From Oscillospiraceae bacterium (GTDB lineage Bacteria > Bacillota > Clostridia > Oscillospirales > Ruminococcaceae): a stretch of DNA of 16,421 bases. Position numbers and translations under genes: made by a program. The stretch spans positions 1 to 16,421 of the forward strand of contig JAEDOB010000017.1 in the NCBI GenBank assembly GCA_016302225.1, in the 5' to 3' direction. The number at the start of each line of letters is the position of its first letter. Position 1 is the stretch's first letter. Of this stretch, positions 7,639-13,148 are shown piece after piece. Below the pieces are notes generated by a model. That model saw only the letters and a program-made list of their open reading frames with translations. It did not search any database and was not told where the DNA came from.

Positions 7639-8634
7639 TTACTTCGGCCAGCCCTTGGGAATGAAAATATCCTTATAAAGGTTCACGGCATAGCTGTCGG
7701 ACATTCCTGCGATATAGTCGCAGACAGCCCTATCCTTATCAAATCTTCCCATAATAGCTTTGTACTCATCGGGAAGCTTATCGGGATTTTTCAGGAAATA
7801 TCCGTAAAGCTTCTCCACAAGCAGCATTGCCTTTGATTCTTCGGATTTTGCAGCCATATTGTAGTAGACCCGCTCAAAAAGGAAGCTTCTCAGCTCGTCA
7901 TGGGCGGCTTTTACCTCGGGAGTCATTGCGATTTTTTCCGAACCGCACTCTACGACAGATGTCACAAGTGTGGTGATACGTTCGCTTTTAGTCCTTCCGA
8001 GAACCTGTATGCAGTGTTCGGGAAGGTCGCTGTCCTTGAGGACACCTGCTCTTATAGCATCGTCGATGTCGTGATTGATGTATGCGATCTTATCGGCAAG
8101 ACGGACGATATAACCTTCTCTTGTGGCGGCGACTGCATTGGTATGGCAGGCGATACCGTTTTTCACTTCGTATGTAAGGTTCAGACCCTTGCCGTCCTTT
8201 TCGATGTAATCCACTACACGGACACTTTGAAGGTAATGCTTGAAGCCGTAGGGGCATATTTCCGATAAAATTCTCTCACCGCTGTGACCAAAGGGCGTAT
8301 GTCCGAGGTCGTGACCGAGAGCAATAGCTTCGGCGAGATCCTCGTTCAGCCGCAAGGCTCTTGTTATCGTCCTTGCAATTTGCGAAACCTCTAAGGTGTG
8401 AGTAAGCCGTGTTCTGTAATGGTCGCCGATGGGGTCGAGAAAAACCTGTGTCTTATGCTTTAAGCGTCGGAATGATGTGGAATGCAGTATTCTGTCCCTG
8501 TCCCGCTGGAAATCGGTTCGCATGGGGCATTTTCCTTCGGGGATCTTTCGTTTTCCGCCTTCGTCCGAATAGCAAGCGTATTCGCAGAGAGCGGCATGCT
8601 CGATAGCTTCGGTTTGTTCTCTTGGAGTTAGCAT
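7639..8634 (-). CDS. dgt: Deoxyguanosinetriphosphate triphosphohydrolase-like protein
   Basis: A 331-residue HD-domain protein of the shorter dGTPase-like family. The hallmark stretch is present: SFRRLKHKTQVF at about 54-65, YRTRLTHTLEVSQIAR with the first metal His at about 79, and LGHDLGHTPFGHSGE with the His-Asp pair at about 108-109. A downstream LADKIAYINHDIDD supplies the final Asp. Family members hydrolyse dNTPs to deoxynucleoside and tripolyphosphate; substrate preference cannot be read here. The ATG at 8634 (MLTPREQ) follows GGGAG by eight bases; the frame stays open upstream to 8751 but that part has no family similarity. It heads the dgt-dnaG-rpoD-rrf2 cluster, 18 bases before dnaG. 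A weak promoter candidate lies in the 117-bp gap upstream. Confidence 0.93.
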   Translation of the reverse strand: MLTPREQTEAIEHAALCEYACYSDEGGKRKIPEGKCPMRTDFQRDRDRILHSTSFRRLKHKTQVFLDPIGDHYRTRLTHTLEVSQIARTITRALRLNEDLAEAIALGHDLGHTPFGHSGERILSEICPYGFKHYLQSVRVVDYIEKDGKGLNLTYEVKNGIACHTNAVAATREGYIVRLADKIAYINHDIDDAIRAGVLKDSDLPEHCIQVLGRTKSERITTLVTSVVECGSEKIAMTPEVKAAHDELRSFLFERVYYNMAAKSEESKAMLLVEKLYGYFLKNPDKLPDEYKAIMGRFDKDRAVCDYIAGMSDSYAVNLYKDIFIPKGWPK

Positions 8635-8677
8635 AAAATCATCTCCCAAATAATATTGGTTACGAAACTGCCTATTT

Positions 8678-8706
8678 ATTATATACAGCCGATGAAAGCA
8701 AAACTC
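8678..8706 (-). promoter_or_regulatory. Possible promoter of dgt
   Basis: A perfect TATAAT reads on the minus strand (8678-8683) about 44 bases before the dgt ATG. At 17-base spacing the -35 position (8701-8706) reads only GAGTTT, a poor match, so this is tentative. Confidence 0.35.
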
Positions 8707-8751
8707 CTCTTTATTTCGGTGAAAAATTATAAATTTTGTATATTTCGACAA

Positions 8752-9375
8752 TTATTCGGCAAAATTTCTGAATTCTTCGTCGCCTTTGCATAATTCTATT
8801 CTGCCGTTTGATGTGTCAATAAGCTTTTTCTCAAATGAATCGTAAAGTCCCGTCTGCACCAGTAAGTCTATATTAACATCTGCACCGAAATCCGTACCGA
8901 TAATTTTAGTCTGAAACTCGGGGAGGATATAGCTTATTTTGCCGTAAAGGTCATAGCTGCATTTTATTGAAACAGGGAAGCAGCTGCGCATTTCAGCCCT
9001 TGCTGCGGCGTCAACGGCTATTTTTGCCGAATGGGAATAGGCTCTTACAAGTCCGCCGCCGCCAAGAAGTATCCCGCCGAAATATCTGGTGACAACACAG
9101 CAAATATCCGTCAGACCTTCCTTTCGCAGAACCTCCAGAACGGGAACTCCTGCCGTGCCCTGGGGCTCGCCGTCATCGGAATAACGGGAGGTATTATCGG
9201 CTCGCAGTATGTACGCATAGACGTTGTGGGTGGCTTTTCGGTGTTGGGCTCTTATTTCATCTATAAATGCAATAGCTTCTTCGGGGGTTTCGGTGTGTCG
9301 GATATAGCCTATAAATTCCGACTTTTTTTCGATAAATGAAGCCTCCGCTTCGCCTTTTACAGTTGTATAATCCAT
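8752..9375 (-). CDS. IMPACT/YigZ family protein (UPF0029)
   Basis: A 207-residue protein matching the bacterial YigZ/IMPACT family in length and motifs. Visible are FIEKKSEFIGYI near the start, ATHNVYAYIL around residue 48, SRYSDDGEPQGTAGVP at about 62-77, and TRYFGGILLGGGGLVRAYS at about 95-113. The N-terminal domain is the conserved IMPACT fold; the C-terminal 70 residues look like the ferredoxin-like UPF0029 domain. Eukaryotic IMPACT regulates translation through GCN1/GCN2, but the bacterial role is not settled. The ATG at 9375 has AGGAG five bases upstream; the longer open frame (to 9552) reads through the rpmE terminator and into rpmE and is not used. The gene begins just 19 bases after the T-run of the rpmE terminator, so it depends on read-through or on a promoter inside rpmE (a TTGACA reads at 9478-9483 on the minus strand, with a poor -10). 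Confidence 0.9.
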   Translation of the reverse strand: MDYTTVKGEAEASFIEKKSEFIGYIRHTETPEEAIAFIDEIRAQHRKATHNVYAYILRADNTSRYSDDGEPQGTAGVPVLEVLRKEGLTDICCVVTRYFGGILLGGGGLVRAYSHSAKIAVDAAARAEMRSCFPVSIKCSYDLYGKISYILPEFQTKIIGTDFGADVNIDLLVQTGLYDSFEKKLIDTSNGRIELCKGDEEFRNFAE

Positions 9376-9393
9376 AATAACTCCTGCTGATAC

Positions 9394-9421
9394 AAAAACA
9401 GCCTGCGATTCACGCAGGCTG
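9394..9421 (-). terminator. Rho-independent terminator after rpmE
   Basis: Nine-base perfect arms CAGCCTGCG (9399-9407) and CGCAGGCTG (9413-9421) around a five-base loop, followed on the minus strand by five T (complement of 9394-9398). It lies 27 bases after the rpmE stop and immediately before the YigZ-family gene. Confidence 0.88.
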
Positions 9422-9448
9422 CGATGGATATTCGTTCTTTTGCAATGA

Positions 9449-9649
9449 TTACTGCATATTGAAACGCTTCTTGAATCTGTCAACACGTCCGCCTGTATCA
9501 ACAAGCTTCTGCTTGCCGGTATAGAAGGGGTGACACTTAGAGCAGATTTCAACCTTGATATCCTTCTTAGTGGAGCGAGTGTTGATCACGTTGCCGCAAG
9601 CGCAGGTAATGGTGGTTTCAACGTACTCGGGATGAATACCTTCTTTCAT
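9449..9649 (-). CDS. rpmE: 50S ribosomal protein L31 (zinc-binding type)
   Basis: A 66-residue protein with the usual L31 length and sequence, from MKEGIHPEY to the FTGK-like block FYTGKQKLVDTGGRVDRF. The four zinc ligands are intact: C16 and C18 in TCACGN and C36 and C39 in ICSKCHPFYTG, so this is the C+ form that also stores zinc. It is a component of the large ribosomal subunit, bridging it to the small subunit. The ATG at 9649 is preceded by GAGGTG five bases away. A strong sigma-A promoter lies about 100 bases upstream and the intervening leader can fold into a marked hairpin; a terminator follows the gene. It is thus a mainly monocistronic unit, with the YigZ-family gene perhaps reached by read-through. 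Confidence 0.97.
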   Translation of the reverse strand: MKEGIHPEYVETTITCACGNVINTRSTKKDIKVEICSKCHPFYTGKQKLVDTGGRVDRFKKRFNMQ

Positions 9650-9740
9650 TTTTACACCTCATTTCTGATATACTTATATGATTGCATAGCAGCCCATCAT
9701 ACAAGCTCAGACAGTAGTGCTATATACAAATCACTTACGG
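9650..9740 (-). promoter_or_regulatory. Structured 5' leader of rpmE, candidate L31 autoregulatory leader
   Basis: The roughly 90-base leader contains a ten-pair stem, CUUGUAUGAU with AUCAUAUAAG (positions 9696-9705 and 9673-9682), with one G-U pair and a 13-base loop. Six loop bases, UGCUAU (9686-9691), are complementary to AUAGCA located upstream (9718-9723), so a pseudoknot or alternative pairing is possible. Ribosomal-protein genes are often controlled by such leaders, and L31 leader motifs have been proposed in Firmicutes, as I recall. Regulation here is inference. Confidence 0.5.
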
Positions 9741-9746
9741 TTTAAT

Positions 9747-9775
9747 ATTATATCACAGGTTCTCGCAAAATTCAA
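9747..9775 (-). promoter_or_regulatory. Sigma-A promoter of rpmE
   Basis: On the minus strand TTGAAT (9770-9775) and TATAAT (9747-9752) are separated by 17 bases, with TGA directly before the -10 forming an extended -10 element. The expected start is near 9740. Confidence 0.85.
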
Positions 9776-9909
9776 GTAGTTTAACAGTTTTTTTACAATT
9801 TAATTTGCAGACGGTCAGATGTACTATAAAAATATGGTGAGTTTAGCAAACAATTCTCGGTATTTGTTGAATATAGACAAAATATGCGTCGCAAATTTAT
9901 ATTATATTC
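9776..9909. other. AT-rich stretch between two divergent promoters, no gene seen
   Basis: This middle part of the 360-bp gap between rpmE and the zinc-ribbon gene is strongly AT-rich. I see no open frame with a ribosome binding site, no stable hairpin and no recognisable RNA. It may serve as upstream (UP-element-like) DNA for the flanking promoters. Confidence 0.6.
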
Positions 9910-9971
9910 TGTATAATATAGGATTGACAAAAGCATATTGCGGTGTTATAATGTAGTTACAATATTATACA
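9910..9971. repeat. Inverted repeat flanking the zinc-ribbon/TM2 promoter
   Basis: TGTATAATAT at 9910-9919 is the exact reverse complement of ATATTATACA at 9962-9971; the arms bracket the -35 and -10 elements. A second short palindrome, TATTATA (9963-9969) with TATAATA (9975-9981), overlaps the right arm. These may be operator half-sites or chance matches in AT-rich DNA. Confidence 0.45.
9924..9952 (+). promoter_or_regulatory. Full-consensus sigma-A promoter of the zinc-ribbon/TM2 gene pair
   Basis: TTGACA at 9924-9929 and TATAAT at 9947-9952 are both perfect and 17 bases apart; TGT directly before the -10 adds an extended -10 element. The expected start is near 9959, giving a leader of about 50 bases. 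Confidence 0.92.
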
Positions 9972-10009
9972 AGATATAATACTACAAAAGATAAATGGAG
10001 GTAAACATT

Positions 10010-10537
10010 ATGTTTGTAGATTTAACTAAAGAGAAACCCGCTATGAATACTCAGACAACAGAAGAGCAGCCCAAGTACAGAGGCAATTACGAGTTCGACC
10101 ATTCCAGAACTCAGATATGCCCCCACTGCGGTCAGTCTGTAACACGCGGCGCTTCCTTCTGCACACACTGCGGTTCATCTATGACCGAAAGCGCATCGGC
10201 AGGAAACACTTCACAGGTACCCGTTTTCAGCGCACCCGCAGCTTCAAATTCGAGCGAAGGCATATGGAGCAAGATCAAAAAGGTACTCACAGATATTACA
10301 GGAGGTTTGTTGGATATGATAAGTGAGCTTAACAGAACAATAAGAGCAAGAGAGAAGAACAAGTGGATAAGCCTGCTGCTGTGCATTTTCACGGTGTTCG
10401 GTCACAAGCTGTATGAAGGCAAGATCGAGATGGCTATCATTTATCTGCTGACAGGCGGTCTTTTCGGAATTGGGCTGGTAATTGATGTTATCACTCTGCT
10501 GGGCAAGCCCGAAAATTATTACGTAGCACAAAGCTGA
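10010..10537 (+). CDS. Zinc-ribbon and TM2-domain membrane protein
   Basis: A 175-residue protein. After a polar N-terminus comes a zinc ribbon with C37, C40, C51 and C54 (CPHCGQ and FCTHCG), then a Ser/Ala/Thr-rich linker to about residue 80 and an amphipathic helical region. At about 118-168 lies a TM2-like domain: two hydrophobic helices joined by a short turn, with the GHKLYEGK motif between them and LVIDVITLL in the second helix. Such proteins sit in the cytoplasmic membrane; their function is unknown. The ATG at 10010 is preferred over the in-frame ATG at 9995 because GGAGG (9997-10001) lies eight bases before it and overlaps the earlier ATG. It is driven by a full-consensus promoter, implying high expression, and is followed 25 bases later by a small exported protein gene. 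Confidence 0.88.
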   Translation: MFVDLTKEKPAMNTQTTEEQPKYRGNYEFDHSRTQICPHCGQSVTRGASFCTHCGSSMTESASAGNTSQVPVFSAPAASNSSEGIWSKIKKVLTDITGGLLDMISELNRTIRAREKNKWISLLLCIFTVFGHKLYEGKIEMAIIYLLTGGLFGIGLVIDVITLLGKPENYYVAQS

Positions 10538-10562
10538 CACTAACCGAACGGAGGACATTGTT

Positions 10563-10943
10563 ATGGCGAATATTTCAAAGCGGCTCACAGCAGGTATTGC
10601 CGTTTCCGCTGCAATTGCAGGTCTGGCGGCGTATCTTATTGTTCCGAAGAATGAATTCAGCATTATGGACGGCTGCTCAAACGGCGAGGACATAAACTAT
10701 TCCATCATCAACAGCGACGTTATTTTCGAGGAAATGCCGATCGAATATTCGCTTGCGGGACAAAAGTGGAAGGGCTGGAAGTTTCGGACATCGGGTGAGG
10801 GAAGTGCGGACATCGTAGTTTGCCGTTACAGCGGCGACGGGATAAAAAGCACGGAAATTTACACGGTCAAGGTTGACAAGTCGCTGCATATCTGCGATTA
10901 CAGAATAAAGTCTGCCGACGGCTTGGTTATGACGAATTCGTAA
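10563..10943 (+). CDS. Small exported or membrane-anchored protein, unrecognised
   Basis: A 126-residue protein. Residues 1-7 are short and basic and a hydrophobic helix spans about 8-27, so it is either a signal peptide without a clear cleavage site or an N-terminal anchor; the remaining 100 residues would lie outside. The outer part appears to be beta-rich, with a W-K-G-W block, then GEGSADIVVCRYSGDG and a YTVKVD strand. This pattern is faintly like the chagasin-type (I42) inhibitor fold, but the signature loops are absent and I do not assign it. Three cysteines are present, at about 38, 87 and 111. GGAGGAC precedes the ATG. It follows the zinc-ribbon/TM2 gene by 25 bases and ends at a strong terminator, so the two form a short operon. 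Confidence 0.7.
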   Translation: MANISKRLTAGIAVSAAIAGLAAYLIVPKNEFSIMDGCSNGEDINYSIINSDVIFEEMPIEYSLAGQKWKGWKFRTSGEGSADIVVCRYSGDGIKSTEIYTVKVDKSLHICDYRIKSADGLVMTNS

Positions 10944-10950
10944 ATGAAAA

Positions 10951-10988
10951 CCGTCACATCGTTTTGTGCGATGTGACGGCATTTTTTT
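10951..10988 (+). terminator. Rho-independent terminator after the small exported protein gene
   Basis: Eleven-base perfect arms CCGTCACATCG (10951-10961) and CGATGTGACGG (10969-10979) around a seven-base loop, followed by seven T at 10982-10988. On the minus strand the stem is followed by TTTT, so it may also end the converging CheX-fusion gene, whose stop codon begins two bases away. Confidence 0.93.
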
Positions 10989-10989
10989 A

Positions 10990-11874
10990 TCAAACTCCGG
11001 CAATAATTACATTCACGGTTCCGAAGGGGAATGCCAGAGGAATACGGAATGCTTCGGCAAGGTCATTCAGCTCGGTTCCGACGGAGGTTTCCTGAGGTTC
11101 AAGCTGCAGCTCCATTCCCTGATCGTTGGACACGTTTACGGTAAACAGACCATTCTGGAGATTTAAGAATTCGCCAACAGACGCGTTTGTCATTTCGTCA
11201 ATGCAGTTGAGAGGTTCTCCTGCATATCTGGCGGCAAAGTCTATGTAGGCATTATCCTCAGCTTCAATTGCCGTGATAAATGAAATAGGACCGTTTATCT
11301 TCTGAACGGCAGCATTCATACAGGAATAAGAGGTGATCTGCTCGGGGTCAAGGGGCGTGAAATCATCACCGATGAAACGTATGATATTTTTAAAGAAAAG
11401 GGAGATATAATCGGTGTAGGTCTTGGAATTTCTCAAAGCGTCAAGACCGTAAAACTTCCTGATAGCAGCACTTGCTTTATCGTTCTGCACATCTGTGAAA
11501 TCCGCATCGGTAATGCTGTTTTCCGCCTTGTAGCTACGCATTGCCTGCTCAAACTGAGCGGTGGTCATATAGCCCCTGTCAACGAGAGCCTGTCCCAAAA
11601 GAAGGTGACCGCTTTTCTGAGATGAAAGCAGCTCTTCCACCTGATCCTTTGTCAGAAATCCCATTTCAACGGCAATATCGCCGATACGCTTGTCCATTCT
11701 CTGCTGAGCGTTATGGACCTCTTCGACCTGCTCTGCGGTCATATATCCTGCATTTATCGCCAGAACGCCGAGCTTTAATCTGGTGGTTTTCTGCAGCTCC
11801 AATGCTTCGGTCAGCTGTTCGGGAGAAACAAGGCACTGATTGAGCAGATAATTTCCAAAAAATTGTGTAAACAT
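10990..11874 (-). CDS. Fusion of four MshEN/GspE-N-type repeats with a CheX/CheC-type phosphatase domain
   Basis: A 294-residue soluble protein. Residues 7-116 hold four repeats with an exact 29-residue period: the key Gly is at 7, 36, 65 and 94, followed by a hydrophobic-x-x-Gly turn, a (M/L)T or VS position, Q(L/V/F)xx and a Gln at 28, 57 and 86 (Tyr 115 in the last). This is the LGxxLVxxGxITxxQLxxALxxQ pattern of type II secretion/type IV pilus ATPase N-termini (MshEN). After a linker, residues about 150-290 resemble CheX/CheC: a long first helix, then beta strands, and the phosphatase signature ExxNxxxG at E235, N238 and G242. CheX and CheC dephosphorylate CheY-type receivers. GGAGG lies ten bases before the ATG. 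It follows a CheY-like regulator by 57 bases, its likely substrate. Domain calls are confident; the joint function is inference. Confidence 0.8.
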   Translation of the reverse strand: MFTQFFGNYLLNQCLVSPEQLTEALELQKTTRLKLGVLAINAGYMTAEQVEEVHNAQQRMDKRIGDIAVEMGFLTKDQVEELLSSQKSGHLLLGQALVDRGYMTTAQFEQAMRSYKAENSITDADFTDVQNDKASAAIRKFYGLDALRNSKTYTDYISLFFKNIIRFIGDDFTPLDPEQITSYSCMNAAVQKINGPISFITAIEAEDNAYIDFAARYAGEPLNCIDEMTNASVGEFLNLQNGLFTVNVSNDQGMELQLEPQETSVGTELNDLAEAFRIPLAFPFGTVNVIIAGV

Positions 11875-11930
11875 GATAAATAATCCTCCGAAAAAAGTTT
11901 ATATATTACTGTGTCAATGACGTGAATTTA

Positions 11931-12296
11931 TCATATCCTGTTCAGGATCTTTTCTACATCGCTGTCTGAAATAGGCTTCTGGAGAAAATCGTATGCTCCT
12001 GCTTCGATAGCTTCCTTGAGATTTCCCTGAGTACCTACAGATGAAGCAACAACGACCTTTGCCTTGGGATTAATGGCAAGAATTTCTTTAAGTGCTTCAA
12101 CGCCTGTTTTCTTGGGCATTACGATGTCCATAAAGGTAATGTCGGGGAGATTTATCTTATACTGCTCAACGGCGTTCTCACCGTCTGTTGCGGTATAGAT
12201 CTCCTTGACGCCAAGCTTAGTCATAAGGTCGGTCATTTTTTTGCGTACAAGGATAGAATCATCACATATCAATACTCTGATCTCAGAAAGAACCAT
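11931..12296 (-). CDS. Stand-alone CheY-like response regulator
   Basis: A 121-residue single-domain receiver with no output domain. The phosphorylation machinery is complete: acidic pair D12-D13, phosphoacceptor D57 in FMDIVMPKKTG, switch Ser at 85 in VVVASSVG, and K107 in FLQKPI. Such proteins act by binding partners when phosphorylated. The ATG at 12296 has GGAG eight bases upstream; the frame extends to 12320 but without a better start. No histidine kinase is in the window, so the phosphate donor is elsewhere. The next gene downstream encodes a CheX-type phosphatase fusion, a natural off-switch for this protein. A strong promoter about 75 bases upstream drives the pair. The name CheY is avoided because no flagellar or chemotaxis genes are near. 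Confidence 0.93.
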   Translation of the reverse strand: MVLSEIRVLICDDSILVRKKMTDLMTKLGVKEIYTATDGENAVEQYKINLPDITFMDIVMPKKTGVEALKEILAINPKAKVVVASSVGTQGNLKEAIEAGAYDFLQKPISDSDVEKILNRI

Positions 12297-12335
12297 TTTA
12301 AAAACTCCAATCATATCCATTTAATAAAAACTTTG

Positions 12336-12353
12336 ATCGCGAATCACCGCGAT
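12336..12353 (-). repeat. Small hairpin in the response-regulator leader
   Basis: Six-base perfect arms ATCGCG (12336-12341) and CGCGAT (12348-12353) around a six-base loop, in the untranslated leader between the promoter and the ribosome binding site. There is no T-run, so it is not a terminator; it may affect mRNA stability. Confidence 0.5.
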
Positions 12354-12370
12354 AACTCTATACATTTTAC

Positions 12371-12399
12371 ATTATACTCCGTTTGAACGGTAATTTCAA
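12371..12399 (-). promoter_or_regulatory. Sigma-A promoter of the response regulator/CheX-fusion pair
   Basis: On the minus strand TTGAAA (12394-12399) and TATAAT (12371-12376) are 17 bases apart. Inside the spacer lies the palindrome CCGTT-n2-AACGG (12379-12390), a possible operator. The expected start is near 12364. Confidence 0.85.
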
Positions 12400-12466
12400 T
12401 ATACTTTTTATGAATTAAGTGAAAAATGATAGAAAAGTGGATAATGCTTTTGTTAATATCGCACAA

Positions 12467-13135
12467 TCATTCCAAACGCCAATCAATAGGTTCAATATTA
12501 TGAGCCGCTAAGAACTCGTTTGCCTTTGAAAAGTGACGGCAGCCGAAAAATCCGTTATATGCGGAAAGCGGGCTGGGGTGAGCACACTCCAGAATGCAGT
12601 GCTTCCGCCTGTCGATAAGCTTTGCCTTTGCACGGGCATTTCCTCCCCAAAGCAGGAAAACCATGGGCTTTTCACGCTCATTGAGAAGCTCGATAACATG
12701 GTCTGTAAATATCTCCCAGCCCATACCCTTATGGCTGTTTGGCTGACCTTCTCTTACGGTGAGGACGGTGTTCATCAGCAGGACGCCGTTTTCTGCCCAT
12801 TTTGTCAGGGTACCGTTTTTCGGAGGGGGATAGCCCAGATCGTCCTGCAGCTCCTTAAAAATGTTTTTCAGCGACGGCGGCGGAACAACGCCTTCACGGA
12901 CAGAAAAGCAAAGTCCATGCGCCTGACCTGCTCCGTGGTACGGGTCCTGTCCCAGAATGACCGCCTTAACATCGCTGTAAGAGGTGTATTTCAGAGAGTT
13001 GAAAATATCGTACATATCGGGGTATATCTTGGTGGAAAAATACTCCTTTTTCAGAAATTCTCGCAGATTCAGATAATATTCCTTTTTGAATTCATCGGCA
13101 AGAAGCTCGTCCCATTCGTTATTAAACTGTACCAT
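12467..13135 (-). CDS. ung: Uracil-DNA glycosylase (family 1)
   Basis: A 222-residue enzyme that removes uracil from DNA and starts base-excision repair. Motif A, GQDPYHGAGQAHG, is intact with the catalytic Asp at residue 64. The family pattern continues with PPPSLKNIFKEL, GVLLMNTVLTVREGQPNSH and FLLWGGNA. Motif B, HPSPLSAYNGFFGCRHF, supplies the second catalytic His near residue 187. Length is normal for the family. The ATG at 13135 is preceded by AAGGAA seven bases away. The gene starts 13 bases after the stop of the polytopic membrane protein, so it appears to be the last gene of the moxR-DUF58-membrane protein operon. I see no clear terminator hairpin after it, and the next promoter lies about 70 bases downstream. 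Confidence 0.97.
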   Translation of the reverse strand: MVQFNNEWDELLADEFKKEYYLNLREFLKKEYFSTKIYPDMYDIFNSLKYTSYSDVKAVILGQDPYHGAGQAHGLCFSVREGVVPPPSLKNIFKELQDDLGYPPPKNGTLTKWAENGVLLMNTVLTVREGQPNSHKGMGWEIFTDHVIELLNEREKPMVFLLWGGNARAKAKLIDRRKHCILECAHPSPLSAYNGFFGCRHFSKANEFLAAHNIEPIDWRLE

Positions 13136-13148
13136 TTCACTATTCCTT

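Noticed and set aside
8720..8745. AAAATT-TAT-AATTTT element after the YigZ-family gene as a terminator
   Set aside because: The stem is all A-T and six pairs long, too weak to support a call.
8635..8751. N-terminal extension of the dGTPase-like protein
   Set aside because: The sequence is AT-rich, carries no family similarity and contains the probable promoter; the ATG at 8634 has a proper ribosome binding site.
9376..9552. N-terminal extension of the YigZ-family protein through the rpmE terminator
   Set aside because: It overlaps rpmE in another frame, has no family similarity, and the ATG at 9375 has its own ribosome binding site.
12336..12353. Hairpin in the response-regulator leader as a terminator or riboswitch
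   Set aside because: The stem is only six pairs, has no T-run and no recognisable aptamer around it.
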